Source: JAFMDF01 sp039024375
GTDB taxonomy: Bacteria > Bacteroidota > Bacteroidia > Chitinophagales > Saprospiraceae
NCBI GenBank assembly: GCA_039024375.1
Contig: JBCCQK010000306.1
Span: forward strand, 1-10,032
Direction of reading: 5' to 3'
DNA: 10,032 nt
Part shown: in pieces, positions 1 to 7,156 of the stretch
Layout: every line of letters starts with the position of its first letter
Numbering within the stretch: position 1 is the first letter of the stretch
Made by a program: the position numbers and the translations under genes
The notes under the pieces: generated by a model
Seen by the model: the letters and a program-made list of their open reading frames with translations, nothing else
Told to the model about the DNA's origin: nothing
The model's database searches: none

Positions 1-15
1 ACAAAAATAAAGTCG

Positions 16-1461
16 ATGATAAAATTTGTCAGCATAAAAGGCGGTATTACCCCCGTTGATTTCGAAACGGCCATCTTAGATGGTTTTGCCGCCGACGGTG
101 GTTTGTACGTTCCCGAAAGGCTACCGAAAATAGACGTTGAAACTTTGGCGAGTTGGAAAGGACTAAACTACCAAGAAGTGGCTTTCGAGGTATTGTCTCT
201 GTTTATCGACTCGTCCGTCATTTCATCGACGGAATTGAAGCAATTATTGAACGATAGTTTTAGCTCTTTTTACCATCCAGACCTTATTCCGATTTATCCT
301 CTAAAAAGTCGAAAGGGTATTTTCATTCAAGAACTATTTCACGGTCCTACGCTTTCCTTTAAGGATGTAGCGATGGGCTTTGTGGTTAATTTATTCAACT
401 TTTTTTTAAAAAAAAGAGGCCAAAAAATGTCGATTGTGGTGGCAACTACAGGCGATACAGGCCCCGCTGCGGCGCACGCATCGGTCGGGAAAGAGACGCT
501 CAATACCTGGGTACTTTATCCCAAAGAATTGATTACGGAAGAGCAGGAACGCCAGATGACGACGCTATTTGCGGCCAATGTCCACCCCGTTGGCGTTTAT
601 AATTGCCCCGACGGCGCAGACGATTTAGATTTGCTCATTGCTGAACTGTTCGCCGATACTGAGTTTAAAAAACAATTGAACCTGTCTAGTGTCAACTCCA
701 TCAATTGGGGGCGGGTGATGATGCAAACGGTGCATTATTTCTACGGCTATTTGCAACTGGTGGACAGAGTGGGGGAACTAGTTAATTTTGCCGTTCCGTC
801 GGGGGCTTTTGGAAATCTCTGTGCGGGTTCTCTGGCCCGTTTGATGGGCCTGCCCGTTGGTAAATTTATCATAGCGAATAACCAGAACGCTTGTTTAACT
901 CGCATCTTTACTGAAGGACTTTTTGAAAAAAGACCAATTATCGGCTGTCCTTCTTCCGCCATAGACATATTGATTCCTTACAACTTTTGGCGCTATTTAT
1001 ATTTTGCCGTGGGGCAAGATTCGACCAAGATAAAAGCGTGGATTGCAGCTTTTGAAGAAACGGGAAAGGTGCAGTTTGATTCGACTAGCTTTCAACAATA
1101 TAGCCGAGGGTATTTAGCTCATTCCGTATCCGACAAAGCTACTTTAAAGACTATCCAATCCGTTTTTGAAGCGGAGAACTATCTGTTGGACCCGCACGCC
1201 GCGGTGGCCGTTGCTGCTGCCGATAAAATGGCCGAAAGGTTAGAAGTAGGTAGCAAGACGTTGTGTTTAGCGACGGCACACCCTTGCAAATTTCCCGAAA
1301 GCATCCGAGCGGCTTTGTCGGTAGCTGATAGTCCTTTACCCAAAGCGGCAACCCATCCTTCTGTTGAAAAGGCGAAGCAGCTTTGCCAAAAAGGTTACCA
1401 CGTCGATTATTCGACGATGAGGACGGGGATTCGGGCCAGTATGTTGGCTTCGGTAAGGTGA
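16..1461 (+). CDS. thrC: threonine synthase
   Basis: Cytoplasmic PLP enzyme that converts O-phospho-L-homoserine and water to L-threonine and phosphate, the last step of threonine biosynthesis. The 481-residue product has the family landmarks: an N-terminal region with DGGLYVPE (about residues 27-34), the PLP-lysine motif LSFKD with Lys116, the phosphate/cofactor loop TTGDTGPAA (144-152), NSINWGR (226-232) and the glycine-rich VPSGAFGN (259-266). The length falls between E. coli ThrC and the longer yeast-type enzymes. The ATG at 16 is chosen because MIKFVSIKGG matches the usual N-terminus, although the frame is open to the window edge. Only 15 bases of upstream sequence are visible, so no promoter can be judged; in many bacteria thrC follows thrA/thrB, which may lie to the left (inference). 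It is convergent with the beta-helix gene, with only 50 bp between the two stops. The gene is intact, and it is the only metabolic gene here. Confidence 0.96.
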   Translation: MIKFVSIKGGITPVDFETAILDGFAADGGLYVPERLPKIDVETLASWKGLNYQEVAFEVLSLFIDSSVISSTELKQLLNDSFSSFYHPDLIPIYPLKSRKGIFIQELFHGPTLSFKDVAMGFVVNLFNFFLKKRGQKMSIVVATTGDTGPAAAHASVGKETLNTWVLYPKELITEEQERQMTTLFAANVHPVGVYNCPDGADDLDLLIAELFADTEFKKQLNLSSVNSINWGRVMMQTVHYFYGYLQLVDRVGELVNFAVPSGAFGNLCAGSLARLMGLPVGKFIIANNQNACLTRIFTEGLFEKRPIIGCPSSAIDILIPYNFWRYLYFAVGQDSTKIKAWIAAFEETGKVQFDSTSFQQYSRGYLAHSVSDKATLKTIQSVFEAENYLLDPHAAVAVAAADKMAERLEVGSKTLCLATAHPCKFPESIRAALSVADSPLPKAATHPSVEKAKQLCQKGYHVDYSTMRTGIRASMLASVR

Positions 1462-1511
1462 TGAGGGGATAGGGAGATAAGATGATGATAAGGGAGTACC
1501 TCTCGTCTACA
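1462..1511. other. short convergent intergenic spacer, purine-rich
   Basis: Fifty bases separate the stop of thrC from the stop of the minus-strand beta-helix gene. The plus strand is a purine-rich low-complexity tract built from variations of GGGATA, GGAGATAA and GATGATGATAA. I see no strong stem followed by a T-run, so if transcription stops here for either gene it is not by an obvious intrinsic terminator. Confidence 0.5.
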
Positions 1512-4130
1512 TTACATCTTAATAAAACGACTACTCATCAATCGTTCTCCGACCTTGATGTACACAAAGTAAACGCCCGCTTTAAATTGTTCGACGGGAA
1601 CTATTTGACCATTTTGATAATCTAAAGTTTGTAGAATTTCCTTTCCACTCTGGTCGAAAATGTACAAATCTCCACTTTGGTTTTGGTTGATTTCTATGGC
1701 AATAAATTGAGTAGTAGGATTAGGGCTGACTTTCAACTGACCCTTTTCTACGATTTTTACGTCTTCGATAGCAGTGGTAAAAACAGGTTCAATCCAAGTA
1801 GCACCGGGGATAAAAATTGGTAATCCTTGTTCTAAAGCACCCGCATCGGGTGCAGTCCCTATCATTTCCAAATCAATGCCATCTACCATCTTCCCAAAAT
1901 CAACAGCTTCGCTATCGGCTTTCAAGCGAAAATCGTGGTTGGCTAAATCCACGAAAGGGGAGGTGTCAACGACTAAATTTTTATCAATATCCGTCCCTAC
2001 AAATTCACGGTCATTGGTCAAATTATTGAAAACTCGCACGTCTTTTAGAAACTTATCGCTCGGTAGCCAAGCGCCCATCGTTTTATCCACATTCCAAACG
2101 GTATTATTGTAAATGTCTAAATACCAACCGTCCCAATTGATTTGGAAAGCCGTCCATTCCATGTCCACAATAATGTTGTGATGAACCGTAAAATGTTGGG
2201 TAGAATTATCCAAATAAACTGCCGCCGCTTTGAACTTTGACCCGCGTGAATCGGAACTGTGGATAAAATTATGGTGTACGCTATTATTAAAATCGCCGCA
2301 ACAAACGTAAATAGGTCCACAGTCGTCGTTAATCATGTTGCTATTGTACAAATTATTATAACTCAATTCGGAGTTATTGCTAAAAAATTGTACCAAATCT
2401 CGACCACCGTTATAGATGGTATTTTGGGTTACCAACGACCTTTCACCCCCACGTAACATTACGGGAGCGGCGTAACTGGCCAAGTAATTAAAATCGTGAA
2501 TGATATTATTGCGGACAATGTTATCCGTGCCTGCTAGCCAAATGCCAGAATGGGCACCATAGGCAATTTCGCACCGTTCCACCAAATTATTGCTTCCTCG
2601 CAGTTCGATACTTTGCTCGTTGACTATGGCGGCACTGCCCTCGGCAATAGAGTGATTGCCCCAAAAGACCTTACAATCTTGGATAATATTTCCCGTCGCC
2701 GAACCCGCTATTTTGATGGCACAGCCGTAAAATTCAATGCCTTCTAGGGTGGTATATTTTCGACTAGTTAAATCAAACCCCAAAGTGCGTTTTTTCATTT
2801 CCACTTGCTCATCTACGGGTTTTTGATTATCAGGAGTTTGCAGCATAATGGTTTGAGTATTATTGTCGTAGTAAAATTCCAAGGCAAAATCTAAAGCATC
2901 TTTTGCTCCAAATAAAATAAACTCGCCACCATCTTTAGGATTATGCGCATTACCTTCCCAACCTGAAGGACCTTGAAAAGTAATTTCATCGGTAGTAGGA
3001 TTAAAAGCCTTGACTTCTTGTCGCCAAGAGGTCCAGCGGTTATTGCCCAAAAACCATAAAGTGCCACCGTTCGCCCAGTCGTTATTCGGTATGGTGGCTT
3101 TGAAAGTAGTCAAATCTCCGCTGTTGCCTACCGACCTTGCATCAATAGTGAATGGGTCGTGGTCTTCGTTGTTGGGCCACCTAGCTAAATCACATAGCTG
3201 TCCGTCGTACATCAGCATATTTCCATCACCCAAAGTCCAATCAACCTTTGTTTGGAACTGTCCAACGTTCGCTACTGTCCAGTCGGCAAGAGGCTCCATG
3301 CCTGAAATAATGACCTCTGCATCAGTTTGTGCTTTATACAAGATAGGGTGACCTTCGGTGCCCGAAGCAGCAGGTTTAACGGTCTCTCGGTAAGTACCTT
3401 CACCAATCAAAATGGTATCGCCTGCTTTGGCTAAAGCGGCTGCTTGATTTATGGTCAAGAACGGTTGATTAGCAGTTCCATCGTTGGCGTCGTCGCCTGA
3501 TTTAGAGACAAAGTAAGTTTTTGCTTGTGTATTTACTCCTGTTCCTTGTCCACCGACTGCGGTTAAGGCAACATCGTCTATATAGTAAGTGCGTGCGCCG
3601 AAACCAACGCCAAACATTAGCCCCAAAGCGCCAAAGTCTGGATTGCCTCCTATGTTTTCGACTAGAAAGGTAAACTCAAACGTTTGCCATGCTCCGTCCC
3701 CTTTTAAAACCATATTTTTTTCTTCAAATGCCATTCCCCAAGCGTTTCCGCCAATATTGGGATGAGAATAAAGCACTACATCTATACGCCCCTCCTTTCT
3801 GTCATTGGTCATAGCAGAAAAAGTTAATTTGTACTCTCCACCGCTTTCAAGTGCTAAATTCTCTTTGCGGATAAAGGCCTTAAAAATATCATCCGATACG
3901 GCCTCGGTAACGGTAAAAGCGGCGGCGGCTTGACCCGCATTAAATAAATCGGTGGACAAAGCAGAAGTAGCACTGGCGCCACCCCAAGTGCCTATGCTCC
4001 AACCCGCTAATCCTTCCTCAAATCCTGCATTGGAAATTAGGTTTTGAGAAAAAATGGTCAATGGTAAAATAGCTAGTACTAATATTGAATAGAATTTATT
4101 GGGCATTTTTCTTAGTTTAATTTTACTCAT
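1512..4130 (-). CDS. secreted right-handed parallel beta-helix protein with N-terminal carbohydrate-binding-like module and T9SS tail
   Basis: The 872-residue product starts with a signal peptide (hydrophobic ILVLAILPLTIF, about 16-27). Residues about 31-190 form a beta-sandwich like CBM4/9-type modules (NAGFEEGLAGW at the start, YYIDDVAL at the end). Residues 206-277 hold the entry motif of secreted beta-helix proteins (YFVSKSGDDANDGT, then GDTILIGEGTYRETV). Residues about 450-715 carry Asn-rich beta-helix rungs (NNLVERCEI, DNIVRNNIIH, FTVHHNIIV), closing with PDAGALEQG near 761-769. The C-terminus (about 798-872, opening KVSPNPTTQFI) is a T9SS type A sorting domain, predicting export and cell-surface attachment or release. 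Proteins of this build often act on polysaccharides as lyases or glycosidases, but I cannot name a catalytic residue or CAZy family. The start is ambiguous: the ATG at 4106 (MPNKFYSIL) also leaves a good signal peptide. It is the last of the minus-strand genes and is separated by a repeat-filled 380-bp gap, so it may have its own promoter. Confidence 0.88.
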   Translation of the reverse strand: MSKIKLRKMPNKFYSILVLAILPLTIFSQNLISNAGFEEGLAGWSIGTWGGASATSALSTDLFNAGQAAAAFTVTEAVSDDIFKAFIRKENLALESGGEYKLTFSAMTNDRKEGRIDVVLYSHPNIGGNAWGMAFEEKNMVLKGDGAWQTFEFTFLVENIGGNPDFGALGLMFGVGFGARTYYIDDVALTAVGGQGTGVNTQAKTYFVSKSGDDANDGTANQPFLTINQAAALAKAGDTILIGEGTYRETVKPAASGTEGHPILYKAQTDAEVIISGMEPLADWTVANVGQFQTKVDWTLGDGNMLMYDGQLCDLARWPNNEDHDPFTIDARSVGNSGDLTTFKATIPNNDWANGGTLWFLGNNRWTSWRQEVKAFNPTTDEITFQGPSGWEGNAHNPKDGGEFILFGAKDALDFALEFYYDNNTQTIMLQTPDNQKPVDEQVEMKKRTLGFDLTSRKYTTLEGIEFYGCAIKIAGSATGNIIQDCKVFWGNHSIAEGSAAIVNEQSIELRGSNNLVERCEIAYGAHSGIWLAGTDNIVRNNIIHDFNYLASYAAPVMLRGGERSLVTQNTIYNGGRDLVQFFSNNSELSYNNLYNSNMINDDCGPIYVCCGDFNNSVHHNFIHSSDSRGSKFKAAAVYLDNSTQHFTVHHNIIVDMEWTAFQINWDGWYLDIYNNTVWNVDKTMGAWLPSDKFLKDVRVFNNLTNDREFVGTDIDKNLVVDTSPFVDLANHDFRLKADSEAVDFGKMVDGIDLEMIGTAPDAGALEQGLPIFIPGATWIEPVFTTAIEDVKIVEKGQLKVSPNPTTQFIAIEINQNQSGDLYIFDQSGKEILQTLDYQNGQIVPVEQFKAGVYFVYIKVGERLMSSRFIKM

Positions 4131-4199
4131 TTACAATTTTATTATCATAAATAACTTAAAAATGAAAGGTAGCTCATGCGATTTACAAGACTAGATACA

Positions 4200-4225
4200 A
4201 TTCATGTTCAACTCCTTCAGAGTTG
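4200..4225 (+). repeat. 26-nt dispersed hairpin repeat, copy A
   Basis: A conserved lead ATTCATGTT is followed by the stem CAACTC, a loop CTTCA and the stem GAGTTG. It shares the lead, the TTC loop core and the layout with three other copies in the window, while the stem bases differ in compensating fashion. The stem is 6 bp, with a C-A mismatch next to the loop. Confidence 0.65.
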
Positions 4226-4266
4226 TGGAGTCACATACCTCCAGTCACCGCATTTCATACGGTACT

Positions 4267-4292
4267 AATCGAGTTCAATCACTTCGTGATTG
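4267..4292 (+). repeat. 26-nt dispersed hairpin repeat, copy B
   Basis: The lead AATCGAGTT is followed by a perfect 7-bp stem CAATCAC / GTGATTG around a TTC loop. Flanking AATC (4267-4270) and GATT just beyond the stem can extend pairing. It lies 67 nt after copy A, in the same orientation. Confidence 0.65.
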
Positions 4293-4380
4293 TTTAGATT
4301 GAGAAATACTTAATCTATCGAATATTTTGAAAATACCTGATAGGTTGTATCAACCGCTTAAAAAAAGAACAACCGAATTT

Positions 4381-4443
4381 TCGCAACTCGGAGAGTTACG
4401 TTACGCTTGTTGCTCGAATGTAACGTAACGCTCCGAGTTGCGA
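4381..4443. repeat. strong inverted repeat, 24-nt arms with one mismatch
   Basis: The left arm 4381-4404 and right arm 4420-4443 are reverse complements except at one position (A against C after TCGCAACTCGGAG), with a 15-nt loop at 4405-4419. A run of seven T on the minus strand (4360-4366) and six T on the plus strand (4458-4463) lie 14 nt or more beyond the stem. It may act as a transcription end or mRNA-stabilising stem downstream of the plug lipoprotein gene, but the T-runs are too distant for a classic terminator. The arms contain the smaller palindrome AACTC-GGA-GAGTT, resembling the stem of hairpin copy A. Confidence 0.75.
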
Positions 4444-4481
4444 CCCCTGAATATTCGTTTTTTAGGTAATCATTTAATAGC

Positions 4482-4508
4482 GACCGTCAACCGTTCACCG
4501 ATGACCGC
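4482..4508. repeat. degenerate tandem array with 7-nt period
   Basis: ACCG recurs at 4483, 4490, 4497 and 4504, exactly seven bases apart, giving units GACCGTC, AACCGTT, CACCGAT and GACCGCA. Read on the minus strand the consensus is close to TGAACGG. It ends just before the stop codon of the plug lipoprotein gene. It is degenerate and may be a decayed simple repeat. Confidence 0.55.
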
Positions 4509-4510
4509 AC

Positions 4511-4906
4511 TTACTCATAAGTAATCTCAATAACGCCACTTGCGCCTTGCACACCATACATTGCCAAATCACCACTATCCTTTACCACCCGCATTTTTTT
4601 AATAGAACCAACATCAATAAAACTGTGCAAAGCGGCAAAATCTCCGTTGAAAGGTTGGCCGTTGATGACAAATAGCGGTTCTGTACTAGCTAAAACGGAG
4701 TTGTTACCCCGAATCCGTACGGTAGCTCCAGCACCATTGCCCTGCACCAATACCCCCGCCAAATTGCGCAAGCGGTCGTTCAAGGTCAGCGTGTAATTGC
4801 TACCCGCTACTTCACCATCTTGGGTATTGGATTGATTTTGTAAGGGCGCACAAGCGGCCAATAGCACGATAAGTAATAAGGTAGTAATGCTTAGCTTATT
4901 TTTCAT
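4511..4906 (-). CDS. small lipoprotein consisting of a stand-alone TonB-receptor plug-like domain
   Basis: This 131-residue protein has a lipoprotein signal with lipobox LAAC and lipidated Cys19. After a short polar linker, residues about 40-131 resemble the plug domain of SusC/TonB-dependent receptors: a leading LNDRLRNLAGVLV, then VRIRGNNSV, PLFVINGQPF, and the end SGDLAMYGVQGASGVIEI, the segment that in receptors precedes the beta-barrel. No barrel follows; the gene stops cleanly at TAA or an equivalent stop at 4511. Similar short plug-only lipoproteins are known in Bacteroidota, so this need not be a receptor remnant, but their role is unclear to me. The ATG lies inside the end of the upstream FG-GAP gene (11-nt overlap), implying translational coupling and a shared mRNA. 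Cell location is probably periplasmic or outer-membrane leaflet (inference). Confidence 0.85.
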   Translation of the reverse strand: MKNKLSITTLLLIVLLAACAPLQNQSNTQDGEVAGSNYTLTLNDRLRNLAGVLVQGNGAGATVRIRGNNSVLASTEPLFVINGQPFNGDFAALHSFIDVGSIKKMRVVKDSGDLAMYGVQGASGVIEITYE

Positions 4907-6656
4907 ACCTAATTTTTTTGGTTAATAAATGGTCGGTCGAACGAAGCTGAATAAACAGTAGTCCACTGCTTGCATTTGGAAGTGGATTGATTAAAATAGT
5001 TTCCTTTCCTCTAAGGTTTGGCATAAATCTAGGTTCACTAATTTGCTGACCTTGGGCATTAAAAATGTCTAGCCGGTAATCGTTGGCCGTAGTTGTTTGG
5101 ATAGTAATGAAAAAATAATTATTAGCTGGGTTAGGAAAAACTGAAATACTTGGCTTGTTTTGTAGCTTGCTTTCTATGGTATTTGTTACCAAAGCCGATT
5201 GGTGAATCCCTACTTTTGGTGCTTCACCTTCAACTACTGTATATATGGTAGAAAGGGGTAGGGGAGCAAGATTTTGTATAAGTCCCGAAGGCCAGTGAAT
5301 TTGTATGTAGGTAATAGATGTCTTTTCTGGAATACCGAAGTGTAGCCTGGAGCTATTTTGACTGGCCCAACCGTGTCCTGCGGTGAGCGTTTGATAATAT
5401 TTTTGCCCATTTTCGATTTCCAAAATCACCGTTGCACCAACTGCTTGGCGATTGCTTTCTTTGCCTACTAAAAACAAGTCGAGGTAGTTATTTTTTGCGT
5501 TTTCATTTTTAAATAATTGGGTATAATCGCTTTCACCGTAGTTGGCTAAGGTCAAATCCGTTTGTCCATTTTGGTCATGGTCAAAACAAGCAATCCCGTA
5601 ACCTGCTTGCCAACTTTTGGTATTGGCAGCTACTTTTTCAAATTGCAAGCCCTGTCCGTCTAAATCGCCCCTATTTTCGTACAAAACGTTGTCAAATTCA
5701 CTAAAATAGGAGTCATTAGATACGTAAATATCCTGCAGCCCATCGTTGTTAAAATCTAGGAAGGTCGTGCCCCAACCCATCCCAAAATCATCTACTTGTA
5801 CGGGTTGTGCTCGCTCGAAAAAAGTGCCATCTCCTTGATTGATGAGGAGATAATTTTTAAAGAGATTGGTAATGTATAAATCGGGTAGGGCATCGTTGTT
5901 GACATCACCAACCGCTACCCCCATACCGTAACCTCGAACGTTGGTTCTAGTCGCCCTAGAGACATCAGTAAAATGCCCCGTTCCATCGTTTTCGTACAAG
6001 ATATTAGGTTCGATATTATCGTGTACCAAGTACAAATCTTGGTCACCGTCTCCGTCGTAATCAAAAAATAGACTACCCATAGAACTGCCCATATCGGTTG
6101 TACCAGATTCAAGGGTTTTATCGCTAAAAGTTAAGTCGCTGTTATTGAGGTAGAGAATATTTTCTGCTTCAAAGTTCGACACATAAATATCCAAAAAACC
6201 ATCTTGATTGACATCGGCTAGGTTGACGGAGGTTGGATTTGGGGCTACGTTGCTGATGCCAGCTTGCTCGGTAATATTTTCAAAAGTGCCATTTCCTTTG
6301 TTTAATAATAATTGGTCGGCGGTTCGCAAATTGGCTACGTACAAATCTAGCCAGCCGTCGTTATTAAAATCCCCCCAAACGGCCGTTTTCGTTTTGTCGG
6401 AAAAAGCGAGTCCCAAGTCGTCGGCTACTTCTGAAAACGTACCATCCCCATTGTTTTTGCACAGGCGGTTATCACCCGTTTCTACACTGATATAAATATC
6501 TTCCCACCCATCGTTATTACAATCTCCGATAGCTACTCCTTGGCTGTATCCCTGTAAGGATAGTCCTGCTGGTTGCGTAATATCTCGAAATTGAGCAGTA
6601 GCGGATAGGGTACAAAACAAACCGTACAATAGGGTGGTCAGAAAATATTTTTTCAT
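4896..6656 (-). CDS. secreted FG-GAP/VCBS repeat protein with ASPIC/UnbV domain and T9SS tail (CRTAC1-like)
   Basis: The 586-residue product starts at MKKYFLTTLL with a signal peptide ending near SATAQ. This ATG (6656) is preferred over an upstream TTG at 6677 because it begins a canonical signal peptide and has AAGG a few bases upstream. Seven calcium-binding-type repeats of the form DxNxDGxxD follow at about 45-53, 96-104, 148-156, 199-207, 251-259, 301-309 and 359-367, predicting a beta-propeller; the fifth has Ala for Gly and the seventh is degenerate (DHDQNGQTD). Residues about 391-477 form the ASPIC/UnbV domain (NYLDLFLVG, AVGATVILE, HFGIPEKTSI, IHWPSG). The tail (about 504-586, opening ISVFPNPANNYF) is a T9SS sorting domain. 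In eukaryotic CRTAC1 and bacterial relatives the fold is thought to mediate binding rather than catalysis. It overlaps the plug lipoprotein gene by 11 nt and follows a repeat-filled 544-bp gap. Confidence 0.93.
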   Translation of the reverse strand: MKKYFLTTLLYGLFCTLSATAQFRDITQPAGLSLQGYSQGVAIGDCNNDGWEDIYISVETGDNRLCKNNGDGTFSEVADDLGLAFSDKTKTAVWGDFNNDGWLDLYVANLRTADQLLLNKGNGTFENITEQAGISNVAPNPTSVNLADVNQDGFLDIYVSNFEAENILYLNNSDLTFSDKTLESGTTDMGSSMGSLFFDYDGDGDQDLYLVHDNIEPNILYENDGTGHFTDVSRATRTNVRGYGMGVAVGDVNNDALPDLYITNLFKNYLLINQGDGTFFERAQPVQVDDFGMGWGTTFLDFNNDGLQDIYVSNDSYFSEFDNVLYENRGDLDGQGLQFEKVAANTKSWQAGYGIACFDHDQNGQTDLTLANYGESDYTQLFKNENAKNNYLDLFLVGKESNRQAVGATVILEIENGQKYYQTLTAGHGWASQNSSRLHFGIPEKTSITYIQIHWPSGLIQNLAPLPLSTIYTVVEGEAPKVGIHQSALVTNTIESKLQNKPSISVFPNPANNYFFITIQTTTANDYRLDIFNAQGQQISEPRFMPNLRGKETILINPLPNASSGLLFIQLRSTDHLLTKKIRYEK

Positions 6657-6694
6657 GATGCCTTGGTGATTTTGCAAAATTCCTTAAAACAGTT

Positions 6695-6727
6695 ACTGCT
6701 GTCGGGTTCCTGCAATCCGACAGCAGT
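6695..6727. terminator. perfect 11-bp stem-loop, terminator-like on the plus strand
   Basis: ACTGCTGTCGG (6695-6705) pairs perfectly with CCGACAGCAGT (6717-6727) around an 11-nt loop. On the plus strand it is followed at once by CTTTTTAT, the look of an intrinsic terminator, yet no plus-strand gene reads into it. On the minus strand it lies about 40 nt upstream of the FG-GAP start codon and is followed by AACTGTTTT, so it could equally be a leader stem or a weak terminator of the PKD gene transcript. Confidence 0.4.
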
Positions 6728-6738
6728 CTTTTTATAGA

Positions 6739-6772
6739 AAGAGACCTAGCCTTTTTCAAGGTTGGGTCTCTT
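6739..6772 (-). terminator. 14-bp imperfect stem-loop, possible terminator for the PKD lipoprotein transcript
   Basis: AGAGACCTAGCCTT and AAGGTTGGGTCTCT pair over 14 positions with two G-U pairs in plus-strand RNA, or two mismatches in minus-strand RNA. On the minus strand the stem runs into CTCTTTCTATAAAAA, a modest T-rich tail. It sits directly beside the stem-loop at 6695-6727. The direction of action is uncertain. Confidence 0.35.
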
Positions 6773-6828
6773 CTAAACGTATGAAACTATAAGTTGTAGG
6801 TGATATTAAAATTTGTTTACCACGTAAT

Positions 6829-6847
6829 CCCCGAATTTTATTCGGGG
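6829..6847. repeat. 8-bp palindrome CCCCGAAT-TTT-ATTCGGGG
   Basis: A perfect 8-bp stem with a 3-nt loop. The same 8-mer CCCCGAAT recurs at 6900-6907 and its complement ATTCGGGG at 7147-7154, where they form the outer ends of the large inverted repeat. The stretch from 6840 to 6863 is repeated directly at 7147-7170 (22 of 24 bases identical). Confidence 0.65.
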
Positions 6848-6849
6848 TT

Positions 6850-6875
6850 ATTCGTGTTCAACCCCTTCACGGTTG
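6850..6875 (+). repeat. 26-nt dispersed hairpin repeat, copy C
   Basis: The lead ATTCGTGTT is followed by the stem CAACC, a loop CCTTCAC and the stem GGTTG. Two mismatched positions next to the loop shorten the stem to 5 bp. It is preceded by ATTCGGGGTT, a context shared with copy D. Confidence 0.65.
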
Positions 6876-6899
6876 TTTGCAAAATAACCAACACTCAAA

Positions 6900-7154
6900 C
6901 CCCGAATTTATTAGCGTTCAAAAAATAAACGGGTAATAATGCTGGTCGGTGCGCTGCACCTTTGAAGGCCTAGATTCGTTCATTTGATACAAAGGAGGTC
7001 GTCCCGATGGGACTCTTTAACGCCAAGATGCATAGCATCGACTATATTTGTATCAGCTTAGTCTCTATTTTTCTTTTGCAAAGGTGCAGCGCACCGTCCA
7101 CATTTGTTGATTCTAAATTACCCGTTTTAATTTTGAATGTTAATTCATTCGGGG
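6900..7154. repeat. large nested inverted-repeat element of 255 nt
   Basis: The outer arms 6900-6937 and 7117-7154 are reverse complements at 31 of 38 positions without gaps. Inside them is a perfect 18-bp inverted repeat, 6947-6964 with 7079-7096 (CGGTGCGCTGCACCTTTG and complement). Inside that TGATACAAA (6985-6993) pairs with TTTGTATCA (7047-7055), enclosing two small hairpins, GTCCC-GAT-GGGAC (7001-7013) and GATGC-ATA-GCATC (7027-7039). This folds as a long stem closing on a junction with two short arms. No ORF or transposase lies inside. It could be a MITE or REP-like mobile repeat, or a structured RNA. Which strand, if either, is functional cannot be told. Confidence 0.75.
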
Positions 7155-7156
7155 CT

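Larger units (their letters stand above)
4131..4510. other. 380-bp intergenic region filled with hairpin repeats
   Basis: This gap between the beta-helix gene and the plug lipoprotein gene contains no credible ORF. From left to right it holds two copies of a 26-nt hairpin repeat (4200-4225, 4267-4292), a small hairpin GGTTG-TAT-CAACC at 4343-4355, a strong inverted repeat with 24-nt arms (4381-4443), and a 7-nt-period tract (4482-4508). Near the beta-helix gene, the minus-strand reading of 4186-4193 (TAGTCTTG) is one base off the Bacteroidota -7 consensus TAnnTTTG, but no well-spaced -33 TTG was found, so I do not call a promoter. Confidence 0.6.

Noticed and set aside
1774..3351. Plus-strand open frames of 65-113 codons opposite the beta-helix gene
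   Set aside because: They are antisense to a long intact CDS, have no recognisable domains, and look like mirror-frame artefacts.
4511..4906. Plug-only lipoprotein as a truncated TonB receptor pseudogene
   Set aside because: It has its own lipobox, a clean stop, translational coupling to the upstream gene and no barrel remnants downstream, so a genuine short gene is more likely.
6657..6677. TTG at 6677 as the start of the FG-GAP/ASPIC protein
   Set aside because: It would add seven residues before a canonical MKKYFLTTLL signal peptide; the ATG at 6656 with AAGG upstream is a better start.
6517..6759. 80-codon minus-strand open frame overlapping the FG-GAP start
   Set aside because: It overlaps the true signal peptide and the leader stem-loops out of frame, and shows no domain or signal.
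7043..7050. TATATTTG on the plus strand as a Bacteroidota -7 promoter element
   Set aside because: It matches TAnnTTTG, but there is no TTG at the expected -33 spacing and no plus-strand gene downstream; it lies in the right half of an internal inverted repeat.
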